64,000 nt of DNA from Aquisalimonas sp. 2447 (GTDB lineage: Bacteria; Pseudomonadota; Gammaproteobacteria; Nitrococcales; Aquisalimonadaceae): NCBI RefSeq assembly GCF_012044895.1, contig NZ_CP050695.1:2448501-2512500 (forward strand), in the 5' to 3' direction. The notes under the pieces are model-generated. The model worked only from the letters and a program-made list of their open reading frames with translations, was not told the DNA's origin and did not search any database. The position numbers and the translations under genes are program-made. How positions within the stretch are numbered: position 1 is the stretch's first letter; each line of letters opens with the position of its first letter. Below are positions 9,300-17,529 of the stretch, piece by piece.

Positions 9300-9436
9300 C
9301 TCCGCTCCAGTCACAAAGGCAAAATGCCGGCCCGCATGAGAAAGCCTTGAATCGGGCGAGAAAGACCATCTCTCTTTAGTGGTATTTCGCATCGTCTTTG
9401 CGAAGTATGGCCCCAAAAACTGAACCTTCAGGAATC

Positions 9437-9862
9437 TCACGGGATCACCACGACGGGACAATGAGCGAAATGCAACAGGCGATGACTGATGGAGCCGATA
9501 AGCGCCCCCTTGACCGCACCGCTGCCCCGGGTGCCGACCACGACGATGTCGCCCTCTTCGTCGGCGGCATCCAGCATCACCGCCGACGGGCCGTGGCGAT
9601 CCGTGACATGCATCACCCGGGTCTCCAGGGCGACGTCGCTGACGTCGCCCAATTCACCCACTACCCGGTCCAGCACGCTCTGCGCCTCCTCGTCCACCTC
9701 TTTCTGCGAGGGGGAAATGAAGATCGCTTCGTTCAGGGCCCGCCAGTCCACCGCGTAGACAACATGCACCGGACAGGCGCGCAGGCGCGCCTCTGCCACT
9801 GCCCAGCGCAGCGCACGCTGGGAGCATTCCGAACCGTCCGTTCCTACAATGACCTTGCTCAT
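9437..9862 (-). CDS. Universal stress protein, UspA family
   Basis: A single Usp domain of 141 residues. It begins MSKVIVGTDGSECSQRAL and ends with the ATP-binding signature GTRGSGAVKGALIGSISH (G-x2-G-x9-G-S) followed by HCPVVVIP, so it is an ATP-binding UspA/UspFG type. It sits 24 bp after a narK gene and upstream of narG on the same strand. FNR-controlled usp genes beside nar and anaerobic loci are known in Pseudomonas, which fits an anaerobic survival role. Confidence 0.92.
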   Translation of the reverse strand: MSKVIVGTDGSECSQRALRWAVAEARLRACPVHVVYAVDWRALNEAIFISPSQKEVDEEAQSVLDRVVGELGDVSDVALETRVMHVTDRHGPSAVMLDAADEEGDIVVVGTRGSGAVKGALIGSISHRLLHFAHCPVVVIP

Positions 9863-9885
9863 GGCGTTCGACCTCCGTCGTCCTG

Positions 9886-11280
9886 TCAGGTGTTCTCCGG
9901 CTGAGTCGCCGACTCGCCGGGGCCGGTATCCGGGACCGTGCCGCCCTTCTTCGCGGCGCGCTCGTCCGCCGCCGCGACGGCTGCCGCCACCCCACCGCGC
10001 GTTGCTCGCAGCAGAATCATGATGCCGATACTCATCAGCGACAGCGCCGCGAACACGATGAAACCGTTGGCGAAGCCCTGTTCACCCTGCCAGTCGACAA
10101 AGAAGCCCATGATGGGAGGGAAGGCCGTGCCGCCGAAGCCGCCGAGCCCCCCGATCCAGCCAGCCGCCCCGCCGATGGCGCGGGGCAGGTAGATCGGCAC
10201 AAGGCTGAACTGCGCGGCATTGGAGATCCCGAAGCCTGTAGCAATGAGCATGGTGCCGACCAGGGCTGGCCCGGCACCATCGGCGAAGATCAGCGTGACG
10301 GAGCCGATAAAGGCGAGCCCGAAGGCGATGAAGTTCGTGGGCTCCCCGCCCAGCACGTCCGCCATGGCGCCGCCGGGCACACGCACCAGCCCGGTCCAGA
10401 TACCGAAGGCCGCCGCCAGCGAGCCGGCCATGGTCGCGGTCATGCCGTGGTAGTCATACCAGTAGGTGGGCAGCCAGGCCGTCAGGGCCAGGAAGCCGCC
10501 GAAGGAGACAAAGTACGTCAGTACCAGGGCCCAGTTACGCCAGGCCCGCGCTGCCTCGAACAGTGCCGGCCACAGGCTCTCGCGCGGAAACGCCTCCTGG
10601 CCGAACTTTTTGGCGATGGCCTCGGCTTCGTCCCGCGGCAAGCCGTCACGCTGGTGCAGCTGGAAATACGGCGCGTTCTGGGCGAACACCGCCACCAGCA
10701 GGAACGCGATCCCCACCAGGATGATCCAGAACAGGTAGGCACCCGGCAGGGTCAGCGCCGCCACCAGGAAGGGCACGAACAGGGTGAACGCCCCGGCACC
10801 GGCGTTACCGAACCCGGCGAACACGCCCAGCGCCCGCCCCTGCTTGCGCATGGGGCTCCAGTAGGCGTTCATGGGAATGCCCACGGAGAAGGTATCCACG
10901 CCGAAGCCGATCACCGCACCCAGCAGGAGCAGCACCGGGTAGAAGTGCGGCCCCAGGTCATCCGGGTAGTAGGCGAACAGGATGAACACCAGGATGGCCA
11001 TGGCGCCCAGCATGATCCCCAGTAGCGACAGGAACGGGATCTTGCCGCCGGTGGCATCGGCCCAGGCGCCGAAGACGACGCGGATCAACGCGCCGCTGAG
11101 GGCCGGCATGGCAACCAGCCAGCCGACCTGCGTGGCGGACAACTCCATGGGCTCCCGCAAGAGGGCCGCCGTGGGCCCGAACAGGGCGATCCCGGAGATG
11201 CCCATGAAGAAGCCGAATGCGGTGACGATCAGCGTCCTGATCCGGCTTCCCTTGACGTTGACTGCTGCTGACTCGGACAT
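9886..11280 (-). CDS. narK: NarK-family nitrate/nitrite transporter (MFS)
   Basis: A 464-residue major facilitator protein with about 12 membrane segments. The GFGNAGAGAF stretch near residue 165 and the GGLGGFGGTAFPP stretch near residue 395 are the glycine-rich nitrate signature motifs of the NarK/NNP family. The start at 11280 (MSESAAV) was preferred over an upstream in-frame codon at 11364 because an AGAGAG ribosome site lies just before it and the extra residues are not conserved-looking. It follows the narK paralogue at 11376-12986 by 95 bp, in which GGCCCCG-TATCG-CGGGGCC (11318-11336) can form a small hairpin. Confidence 0.92.
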   Translation of the reverse strand: MSESAAVNVKGSRIRTLIVTAFGFFMGISGIALFGPTAALLREPMELSATQVGWLVAMPALSGALIRVVFGAWADATGGKIPFLSLLGIMLGAMAILVFILFAYYPDDLGPHFYPVLLLLGAVIGFGVDTFSVGIPMNAYWSPMRKQGRALGVFAGFGNAGAGAFTLFVPFLVAALTLPGAYLFWIILVGIAFLLVAVFAQNAPYFQLHQRDGLPRDEAEAIAKKFGQEAFPRESLWPALFEAARAWRNWALVLTYFVSFGGFLALTAWLPTYWYDYHGMTATMAGSLAAAFGIWTGLVRVPGGAMADVLGGEPTNFIAFGLAFIGSVTLIFADGAGPALVGTMLIATGFGISNAAQFSLVPIYLPRAIGGAAGWIGGLGGFGGTAFPPIMGFFVDWQGEQGFANGFIVFAALSLMSIGIMILLRATRGGVAAAVAAADERAAKKGGTVPDTGPGESATQPENT

Positions 11281-11375
11281 TTGCTCTCTTTCCCGTTTCC
11301 GGATTGGATCCAGCCGTGGCCCCGTATCGCGGGGCCCCACTTGGGGCCACCGCGAGCGGTCCATGGTTCAGGGCA

Positions 11376-12986
11376 TCAGGGGTTTTTCGCGTAGGCGTTG
11401 CGGCGCAGGTAGAACCAGTGGTTGATCACCAGGCCCACCGCGTAGAACACCGCGAAGCCGTACATGGCCAGCTCCGGCGTCCCCGCCTGGATCTGCTCGC
11501 CCATCACCCGCGGCGCGATGAAGGCGCCGTAGGCGGCAATGGCCGAGGTCCAGCCCAGCACCGGCCCTTTCTGCTGCTGATCGAACAGCACGCCGATGGT
11601 GCGGAATGTGGAGCCGTTGCCGATCCCCGAAGCGGCGAAGATGACGATGAACAGCACCAGGAAGATCCAGAAGTACTCGTGCGGCGCCTCGGTCCCGTAG
11701 GCGAGGGACATCACGTAGCCCACCGCCACGGAGGCGACCACCATCACTGCCGAGATCACCTGGGTGACCAGTGCGCCGCCCACCTTGTCGGAGACCCAGC
11801 CGCCGACCGGGCGAATCAGGGCGCCGACTAACGGGCCGATCCAGGCGTAGGTCAGTGCGCTCGGGCCGTCGGGGTTGGAGACCCGCTCGAGGCCGCCGTC
11901 ATCAGTGGGCACCCACATGTTGCCGAAGATGACTTCGATGGACAGCGGCAGCGCCGCCGAAAAGCCGATGAACGAGCCGAAGGTGACGATGTACAGCCAG
12001 GTCATGGACCAGGTGTGCTTGTCCTTGAAGATGGCGAACTGCGTCGTCATCCCGGCGCCGATCCCGGCCGGCATGGCCCGCATGACCAGCAGCGTCCCGA
12101 TGATCACCAGCAGCAGCGCCACCCAGACGTTGAGCAGGTCCAGACCAACGGGTTGCGGCAGGAACAGCCACAGGCCGATCCCGGAGGTCAGCAACGCCGC
12201 CAGGTAGAGGCCCCCGATCTTGCCGAAGGCCGCCAACGGGTGCCCCGGATTCGGCGTGACCGTGCGGAGGTTGTTCATGCCGAACCAGGCGGCAATCACC
12301 AGCGGAATCAGCACCAGGCCCCAAACCAGGCCAGCGTTCTGGATCCAGGTATCGGTACCTGCCTCGATGCGCCCGAGGATGGTGCCGCTGCTGCTCTCCA
12401 GCGGCAGGGGGGTACCCGACAGGGCACCGAACACTGCAGCCGTCATCACCATCGGAATGACGATCTGCATGGTGGTGACGCCGAAGTTGCCGAGCCCCGC
12501 GTTCAGCCCCAGCGCCAGACCCTGCTGGTGCCGCGGGAAGAACGTGGCGATGTTGCTCATGGAGCAGGCAAAGTTACCGCCGCCGATGCCGGAGAGAAAC
12601 GCCAGCAACTGGAACACCCACAGGGGCGTGTCCGGGTTCTGCAGGGCGAAGTACGCCCCGAACGCCGGAATCATCAACAGTGCCGTACTGAAGAAGATGG
12701 TGTTGCGCCCGCCGGCGATGCGGATGAAGAACGACGCCGGGATACGCAGCGTCGCTCCGGTAAAGCCGGCAATGGCGGTCACCGTGAACATCTGCAGCTC
12801 GGTGAACCCGAACCCCAGGTTCATCATCTGCACGGTGATCATCCCCCACATCAGCCAGACGGCGAAGCCCATCAGCAGATTGGGGATGGAGATCCACAGG
12901 TTGCGGTACGCAATCCGTTTGCCCTGACTTTCCCAGAACTGGGTATCTTCCGGATTCCAGTTCTCTATGTCTTGGTTCAAGGCCAC
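11376..12986 (-). CDS. narK: NarK-family nitrate/nitrite transporter (long form, intact paralogue)
   Basis: A 536-residue MFS protein of the long NarK subgroup with an N-terminal cytoplasmic tail (NQDIENWNPEDTQFWES) before the first membrane segment. It carries the nitrate signature GLNAGLGNFGVTT (about residues 177-189) and a second glycine-rich region GIGNGSTFRTIG. It is closely similar along its whole length to the IS-split gene at 13265-15934, including the identical C-terminus NHWFYLRRNAYAKNP. Translation starts at GTG 12986 behind a GGGAGGGG ribosome site. The upstream region holds an FNR/Anr box and a NarL-type site. Confidence 0.94.
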   Translation of the reverse strand: MALNQDIENWNPEDTQFWESQGKRIAYRNLWISIPNLLMGFAVWLMWGMITVQMMNLGFGFTELQMFTVTAIAGFTGATLRIPASFFIRIAGGRNTIFFSTALLMIPAFGAYFALQNPDTPLWVFQLLAFLSGIGGGNFACSMSNIATFFPRHQQGLALGLNAGLGNFGVTTMQIVIPMVMTAAVFGALSGTPLPLESSSGTILGRIEAGTDTWIQNAGLVWGLVLIPLVIAAWFGMNNLRTVTPNPGHPLAAFGKIGGLYLAALLTSGIGLWLFLPQPVGLDLLNVWVALLLVIIGTLLVMRAMPAGIGAGMTTQFAIFKDKHTWSMTWLYIVTFGSFIGFSAALPLSIEVIFGNMWVPTDDGGLERVSNPDGPSALTYAWIGPLVGALIRPVGGWVSDKVGGALVTQVISAVMVVASVAVGYVMSLAYGTEAPHEYFWIFLVLFIVIFAASGIGNGSTFRTIGVLFDQQQKGPVLGWTSAIAAYGAFIAPRVMGEQIQAGTPELAMYGFAVFYAVGLVINHWFYLRRNAYAKNP

Positions 12987-13089
12987 AGTCGCCCCTCCCG
13001 AAAGGTGATTACAAATTGAAACCCGGCAAACTCGCAGACCGGGGGTTACCTCTTGGGACGGACGCTAACCACTCTGAAGGGATAGGCGT

Positions 13090-13103
13090 TTGATTTAGAT
13101 CAA
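13090..13103 (-). promoter_or_regulatory. Consensus FNR/Anr box upstream of narK
   Basis: TTGAT-TTAG-ATCAA matches the consensus at all ten fixed positions. It is centred about 110 bp upstream of the GTG of the narK gene at 11376-12986. At the class II spacing the transcript would begin near 13055. Confidence 0.82.
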
Positions 13104-13137
13104 GGAACAGGCTTAGCCGGGCAAATTATCGATAAAC

Positions 13138-13153
13138 TACCTCTTACGAGGTA
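13138..13153. promoter_or_regulatory. NarL-type 7-2-7 binding site
   Basis: TACCTCT-TA-CGAGGTA is an inverted pair of NarL heptamers with the 2-base spacing NarL and NarP prefer; only the first base of the second half departs from consensus. It lies 35 bp upstream of the FNR box, a usual arrangement for nitrate-activated anaerobic promoters. A further single heptamer TACCTCT is at 13047-13053. Confidence 0.7.
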
Positions 13154-13211
13154 GTTCGTTTTATTCCTATATCAGTACCCCTACTGCCGTGATTAATCAT
13201 TCATGCAAATT

Positions 13212-13242
13212 ACAACAAAACGCCCCGCCGAATGGGCGGGGC
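13212..13242 (-). terminator. Rho-independent terminator after the IS-split narK
   Basis: On the minus strand GCCCCGCC, loop CATTC, GGCGGGGC forms an 8-bp GC stem (13222-13242) followed by GTTTTGTTGT. It begins about 20 bp past the stop codon of the narK remnant and separates that transcription unit from the regulatory region of the next narK gene. Confidence 0.88.
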
Positions 13243-14575
13243 CAAAACGAAAGGTGAAGCTCCCTCAGGGGTTTTTCGCGTAGGCGTTACGGCGCAGGTA
13301 GAACCAGTGGTTGATCACCAGGCCCACCGCGTAGAACACTGCGAAGCCGTACATGGCCAGCTCCGGCGTCCCCGCCTCGATCTGCTCGCCCATCACCCGT
13401 GGGGCGACAAAGGCGCCGTAGGCGGCAATGGCCGACGTCCAGCCCAGCACCGGCCCCTTCTGCTGCGGGCTGAACAGCACACCGATGGTGCGGAACGTGG
13501 AACCGTTGCCGATACCCGAGGCGGCGAAGATCAGCACGAACAGGCTCAGGAATATCCAGAAGTACTCGTGAGGCGCCTCGCTGCCGTAGGCCAGGGACAT
13601 CACGTAGCCCACCGCCACGGAGGCGACCACCATCACCGCCGAGATCACCTGGGTGACCAGGGCGCCGCCCGCCTTGTCCGAGATCCAGCCCCCCACTGGC
13701 CGGATCAACGCACCAACGAAAGCCCCAATCCAGGCGTAGGTCAACGCACTGGGCGCATGCGGGTTGGACTGGCGCACCAGCTCACCGCCCTCCTCCACCC
13801 AGCGGTAACCGAAGATCACCTCGATGGACAGCGGCAGCGCCGCCGAGAAGCCGATGAATGAGCCGAAGGTGACGATATACAGCCAGGTCATGGACCAGGT
13901 GTGCTTGTCCTTGAAGATGGCGAACTGGTTGGCCATCCCGGCACCGATGCCACCGGGCAGCATGCGCATCAGGAAAAGCGTGGCGACGATGACCAGCACC
14001 AGTGCCACCCAGACGTTCAGAACACCGGCCCCATAGGGCTGCGGAAGGAACAGATACAGGCCGATGCCCGAGGTGACGAAGGCGACGCCGTACAGCCCCA
14101 GGATCTTGCCGAAGGCGCTCAGCGGGTTACCGGGATCCGGCGTCACCGTGCGCAGGTTGTTCATGCCGAACCACGCCGCCGCCACCAGCGGAATCAACAC
14201 CAGGAACCAGACCAGGCCGGCGTTCTGGATCCAGGTGGCCGTGCCCGCCTCGATGCGGCCGAGGATGGTGCCGCTGCTGCTGTCCAGCGGCATGGGGTCA
14301 CCCGAGAGGGCGCCGAACACCGCGGCAGTCATCACCAGCGGGATAACGATCTGCATGGTGGTGACGCCGAAGTTACCAATGCCCGCGTTCAACCCCAGGG
14401 CCAGTCCCTGCTGGTGCTTCGGGAAAAACGACGAGATGTTGCTCATGGAGCAGGCAAAATTGCCGCCGCCGATCCCCGAGAGGAAGGCCAGGAACTGGAA
14501 CACCCACAACGGCGTGTCGGTGCTCTGCAGGGCGAAGTAGGCGCCGATGGCCGGGATCATCAACAGCGCGGTGCT

Positions 14576-14583
14576 AAAGAAGA
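14576..14583. repeat. 8-bp target site duplication, left copy
   Basis: AAAGAAGA directly abuts the left inverted repeat of the insertion element; the matching copy is at 15638-15645. Eight-base duplications are typical of the IS1595 family. Confidence 0.92.
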
Positions 14584-15637
14584 CCTGATTAGCAAGGAGC
14601 CTCAGCGCGGATGATGCGTTGAGGGTGTGGCGCGCAGCGTACGGCGGCGACGAGCAGCCGTTGCGGGAGCGCGGCAAGGTCGAAGCGGCGGTTGAAGCGA
14701 TAGGCGAACGCGGCGAGGTAGCGAGCGGCGTACTTGCGGAATCGGAAGGCATGGTAGCAACCGGAGAGACTGGTTTTGAGGTTCCCGAGCACGGTGTTGA
14801 TCCACTGGAACTCGGGCAACTGGCTTGGCTTGCGCCCCGCGACGACGGTGGGCTGATGGGTGCATCCGGCGGCCGCGACCGCCCGGAAGCACGCGAGCCC
14901 GTCAGAGAACACGGTGGTGCCGGGTGCGAGCGCCCCGCGGGCCCAGTCGGTAATGGCTCGGGCGCTGAACGTCGCCACCGGCGTGAGCTTGACGCGCAGC
15001 GGATGGCCCTCGTCGTCGAGCGAGACTGCGGCGACGAAGGCGCATTTGTTCTCGGAACCGCGCCCGACCTTGCCACCGCTGCGCTCGCCGCCGAGGTAGG
15101 CGTCATCGACCTGGACGTCACCGGCGAGCACGTACCTGTCCTCGCGCTCGGCCATCGCCCCCATGAGCTTGTGGTGGATCAGCCAGGCGGTGGGGTAGCT
15201 CACGCCGAGCTGGCGTGCGAGCGCAAGCGCCGACAGCCCCGTCTTCGCCTGGCTGAGCAGGTAGATGGCGAGAAACCACACCGTCAAGGGCAGCTTGGTG
15301 CCCTGCATGACCGTGCCGGCGATCAGCGAGGTCTGGTGTCGGCAACTGCGGCATTGGAACAGCGGGTGGGTGCGTCCGTGCACGCGGCTGTGCTCGTGCC
15401 CGTTACAGCGAGGGCAGCGGAAGCCGTGCGGCCAGCGGGCCTGCTCCAGTGCCGCGGCGCACTGGGCCTCCTCGCCGTAGTGGCGGAAGAACGCGGTCAA
15501 CGACAGACCGGGCTGGAACTGGATGCGGTTCATGGGCATGGGGCGTGCCTCCGGCATGAATACTGTAATTATAACCAGTATATACACCCCCGGTGGCCGC
15601 GCCAGCAAGCGCAAGCTGACGGTCGTTGCTAATCAGG
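14584..15637 (-). mobile_element. IS1595-family insertion sequence (1054 bp)
   Basis: The element is bounded by imperfect 23-bp inverted repeats. The left end (14584-14606) begins CCTGATTAGCAA and ends TCAGC; the right end (15615-15637), read inverted, begins with the same 12 bases and ends the same way, with three mismatches between. It is flanked by the 8-bp duplication AAAGAAGA. One transposase gene fills it, with no passenger gene. It interrupts a narK gene on the minus strand. The ISXO2-like subgroup is likely from the transposase. Confidence 0.94.
14589..15533 (-). CDS. IS1595-family transposase (ISXO2-like)
   Basis: A 314-residue transposase. The N-terminus has a zinc ribbon (CPRCNG with CRSC, C40/C43 and C61/C64), followed by a helix-turn-helix-like region near residues 96-122. 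The catalytic domain shows D143 or D144 in QVDDAYLGGE and D211 in FSDGLACF. The third position lies in the WINTVLGNLK segment, where many family members carry N rather than E. The start MNRIQFQPG at 15533 was chosen by the family N-terminus; upstream in-frame ATGs at 15539 and 15557 exist. The stop lies inside the left inverted repeat. The frame is intact, so the element may be active. Confidence 0.93.
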   Translation of the reverse strand: MNRIQFQPGLSLTAFFRHYGEEAQCAAALEQARWPHGFRCPRCNGHEHSRVHGRTHPLFQCRSCRHQTSLIAGTVMQGTKLPLTVWFLAIYLLSQAKTGLSALALARQLGVSYPTAWLIHHKLMGAMAEREDRYVLAGDVQVDDAYLGGERSGGKVGRGSENKCAFVAAVSLDDEGHPLRVKLTPVATFSARAITDWARGALAPGTTVFSDGLACFRAVAAAGCTHQPTVVAGRKPSQLPEFQWINTVLGNLKTSLSGCYHAFRFRKYAARYLAAFAYRFNRRFDLAALPQRLLVAAVRCAPHPQRIIRAEAPC

Positions 15638-15645
15638 AAAGAAGA
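15638..15645. repeat. 8-bp target site duplication, right copy
   Basis: AAAGAAGA immediately follows the right inverted repeat and equals 14576-14583. Confidence 0.92.
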
Positions 15646-16000
15646 TGGTATTCCGCCCCCCGGCGATGCGGATGAAGAACGAGGCCGGAATTCGGAGGGT
15701 GGCACCGGTGAAGCCGGCAATGGCCGTGATGGTGAACATCTCCCGTTCGGAGAACGGGAAGCCGATGTTCATCATCTGCACGGTGATCATCCCCCACATC
15801 ATCCAGACTGCGAAGCCCATCAACAGATTAGGGATGGAGATCCACAGGTTGCGATAGGCAACCTTCTTGCCCTCACGCTCCCAGAACTCCGTGTCCTCGG
15901 GATTCCAGTGCTCGATGTCTCGATTCCAAGCCACGGTTTCATGCCTCCTTTTGCCGCTGTGGCGGTACGCCGGGACGGCCGGCCCCGGCAATGCAAGTGA

Positions 16001-17290
16001 TCAGTTGTCCTGCCCGGCGGCCTCGTTGCGCACGGTGGGCTGGTGGTAGACGTCCCGCGTGAGCACCGGCTGGCGCCGCTCCGTCCACCACATCCAGACC
16101 ACGGACACCAGGGTGAAGCCGAAGCACAGCATCCAGATACTGGTGGTCACGCCGGTGAAATCGATCAGCGCGCCGAACATCGGCGGCAGCAGGAAGCCAC
16201 CAAGACCCCCGAACAGGCCCACCATGCCGGACACCAGGCCCAGGTTGTGGTCGTATTCGTCGGAGAGGTACTTGAACACCGATGCCTTGCCGATGCCCCA
16301 GGCGATGCCGACGATGAACAGCAGCGTGGTGAACAGCCACACCGGCATGGACAGGGTGAAGGTCAGCGTCTCGCCACCCATCTGCTGGATGGTGTACTCC
16401 GTGGGCGGGTAGGACATGAAGAAGAAACTGACCAGGCTCGCCCACATGCACACCCAGGTCACGGTGTGCGCACCGAACCGGTCGGAGAGATAGCCGCCGA
16501 AGGCGCGGATCACCCCCGAGGGCAGCACGAAAATGGTGGCGATGAGCGCGGCGAGCTGGATGCCGACGCCGTACTCCAGCATGTAGTAGCGAGTGAGGTA
16601 CAGGGACACGCCCACGTAGCCGCCGAACACCACGGAGTAGTACTGGCAGTACTTCCACACCTTGGGGTCGTTCAGCACTTTGACCTGCTCGCGAAGCGTC
16701 GGCGCCTTCTTGTTCGGATCCTTGAGCTGAGGCTCGGTGTAGGTGAAAAACCAGAACAGGATGGCAGTAATGGCGACGATGGCGGCGTAGATATTGGCGA
16801 CCGCCTGCCAGCTCAGCACCACAATGATGGTGGGCGCCAGGTACTTGGTCACCGCGGCGCCGGCGTTACCCGCGCCGAAAATGCCCATGGCCAGGCCCTG
16901 CTTGCCGCGCTCGAACCACTTGGCCGTGTAGGAAATACCCACGGAGAACGAACCCCCGGCCAGCCCCACGAAGGCACCGATGATGAGCAGCTGCCAGTAC
17001 TCCGTGGCGAACTGCACCAGCCACACTGCGGGCAGCACGCACAACATGAGGATGAAGAACACCGGCCGGCCGCCGTACTTGTCCGCCCAGGCGCCCAGGG
17101 GCAGCCGGACCAGGGAGCCGGTGAGGATCGGCAGCGAGGTGAGAATGCCGAACTGGGTGTTGGTCAGGCCCAGCTCTTCCTGGATCGGCACCCCGATCTC
17201 GCCGAACATGGTCCAGACCATGAACATCATCGTGAACGCGAAGGTGTTCATGGAAAGGACGGAGTACTGTTTGAATCGCTGGGTGGCCAT
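16001..17290 (-). CDS. narK: NarK-family nitrate/nitrite transporter (type I-like MFS)
   Basis: A 429-residue MFS protein with about 12 membrane segments. The nitrate signatures GIFGAGNAGAAVT (about residues 136-148) and GLFGGLGGFLLPP (near 342-354) are both present. Shorter forms of this kind are usually assigned to the type I (nitrate/proton symport) group, but the substrate direction is not proven by sequence. ATG 17290 was preferred to the in-frame ATG at 17305 because AGGGGAG stands just before it. It is the first gene of an operon with the IS-split narK and is divergent from narX, with an FNR box about 80 bp upstream. Confidence 0.92.
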   Translation of the reverse strand: MATQRFKQYSVLSMNTFAFTMMFMVWTMFGEIGVPIQEELGLTNTQFGILTSLPILTGSLVRLPLGAWADKYGGRPVFFILMLCVLPAVWLVQFATEYWQLLIIGAFVGLAGGSFSVGISYTAKWFERGKQGLAMGIFGAGNAGAAVTKYLAPTIIVVLSWQAVANIYAAIVAITAILFWFFTYTEPQLKDPNKKAPTLREQVKVLNDPKVWKYCQYYSVVFGGYVGVSLYLTRYYMLEYGVGIQLAALIATIFVLPSGVIRAFGGYLSDRFGAHTVTWVCMWASLVSFFFMSYPPTEYTIQQMGGETLTFTLSMPVWLFTTLLFIVGIAWGIGKASVFKYLSDEYDHNLGLVSGMVGLFGGLGGFLLPPMFGALIDFTGVTTSIWMLCFGFTLVSVVWMWWTERRQPVLTRDVYHQPTVRNEAAGQDN

Positions 17291-17364
17291 AGACTCCCCT
17301 GCCATTGTGGTTTGCCGGCGGCACGATCGGGTGGCAACGTTATGGATACAAACAGATGAAAGTC

Positions 17365-17378
17365 TTGATCGCGATCAA
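17365..17378 (-). promoter_or_regulatory. Consensus FNR/Anr box in the narK/narX divergent region
   Basis: TTGAT-CGCG-ATCAA matches the consensus fully. It lies 75-88 bp upstream of the narK start at 17290; a class II start of transcription would fall near 17330. The rest of the 239-bp divergent region is AT-rich (17395-17440) and includes a TGCATAATCATGCA palindrome near 17400. Confidence 0.82.
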
Positions 17379-17529
17379 ATAATTGATCCCGCAAAATCGT
17401 GCATAATCATGCACATATATCTTATTAATTAACTCGAACCGAATCCTAAGTGACTGTTTTCCGGTTGCTGATAGTCCCTGCGAGGTATTTCCTTTATGCC
17501 TTACCGCCGTTTCGTGACTCATTAGAGGT

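Larger units (their letters stand above)
13265..15934 (-). pseudogene. narK: NarK-family transporter interrupted by an IS1595-type element
   Basis: The N-terminal part (15934 down to 15638) and the C-terminal part (14575 down to 13265) are halves of one long-form NarK. The GTG start at 15934 is preceded by AAGGAGG, nine bases upstream. The N-terminal half ends in GGRNTIFF and the C-terminal half resumes STALLMIP, the order seen in the intact paralogue. Deleting the element plus one copy of the 8-bp duplication gives a continuous frame of 535 residues (the paralogue has 536). No other disabling change is seen, so the insertion looks recent. The break falls in an early membrane segment, about residue 99, so neither half should transport. 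It is downstream of the narK at 16001-17290 in the same direction, 66 bp away. Confidence 0.95.

Noticed and set aside
11318-11336. Hairpin between two narK genes as a transcription terminator
   Set aside because: A 7-bp stem with no T-run lies within a same-strand gene pair; it is too weak to call a terminator.
13265-15121. A 618-codon open frame joining transposase-region sequence to the narK C-terminus
   Set aside because: The first part is an out-of-frame reading of the IS transposase; the true parent gene is restored only when the element is removed.
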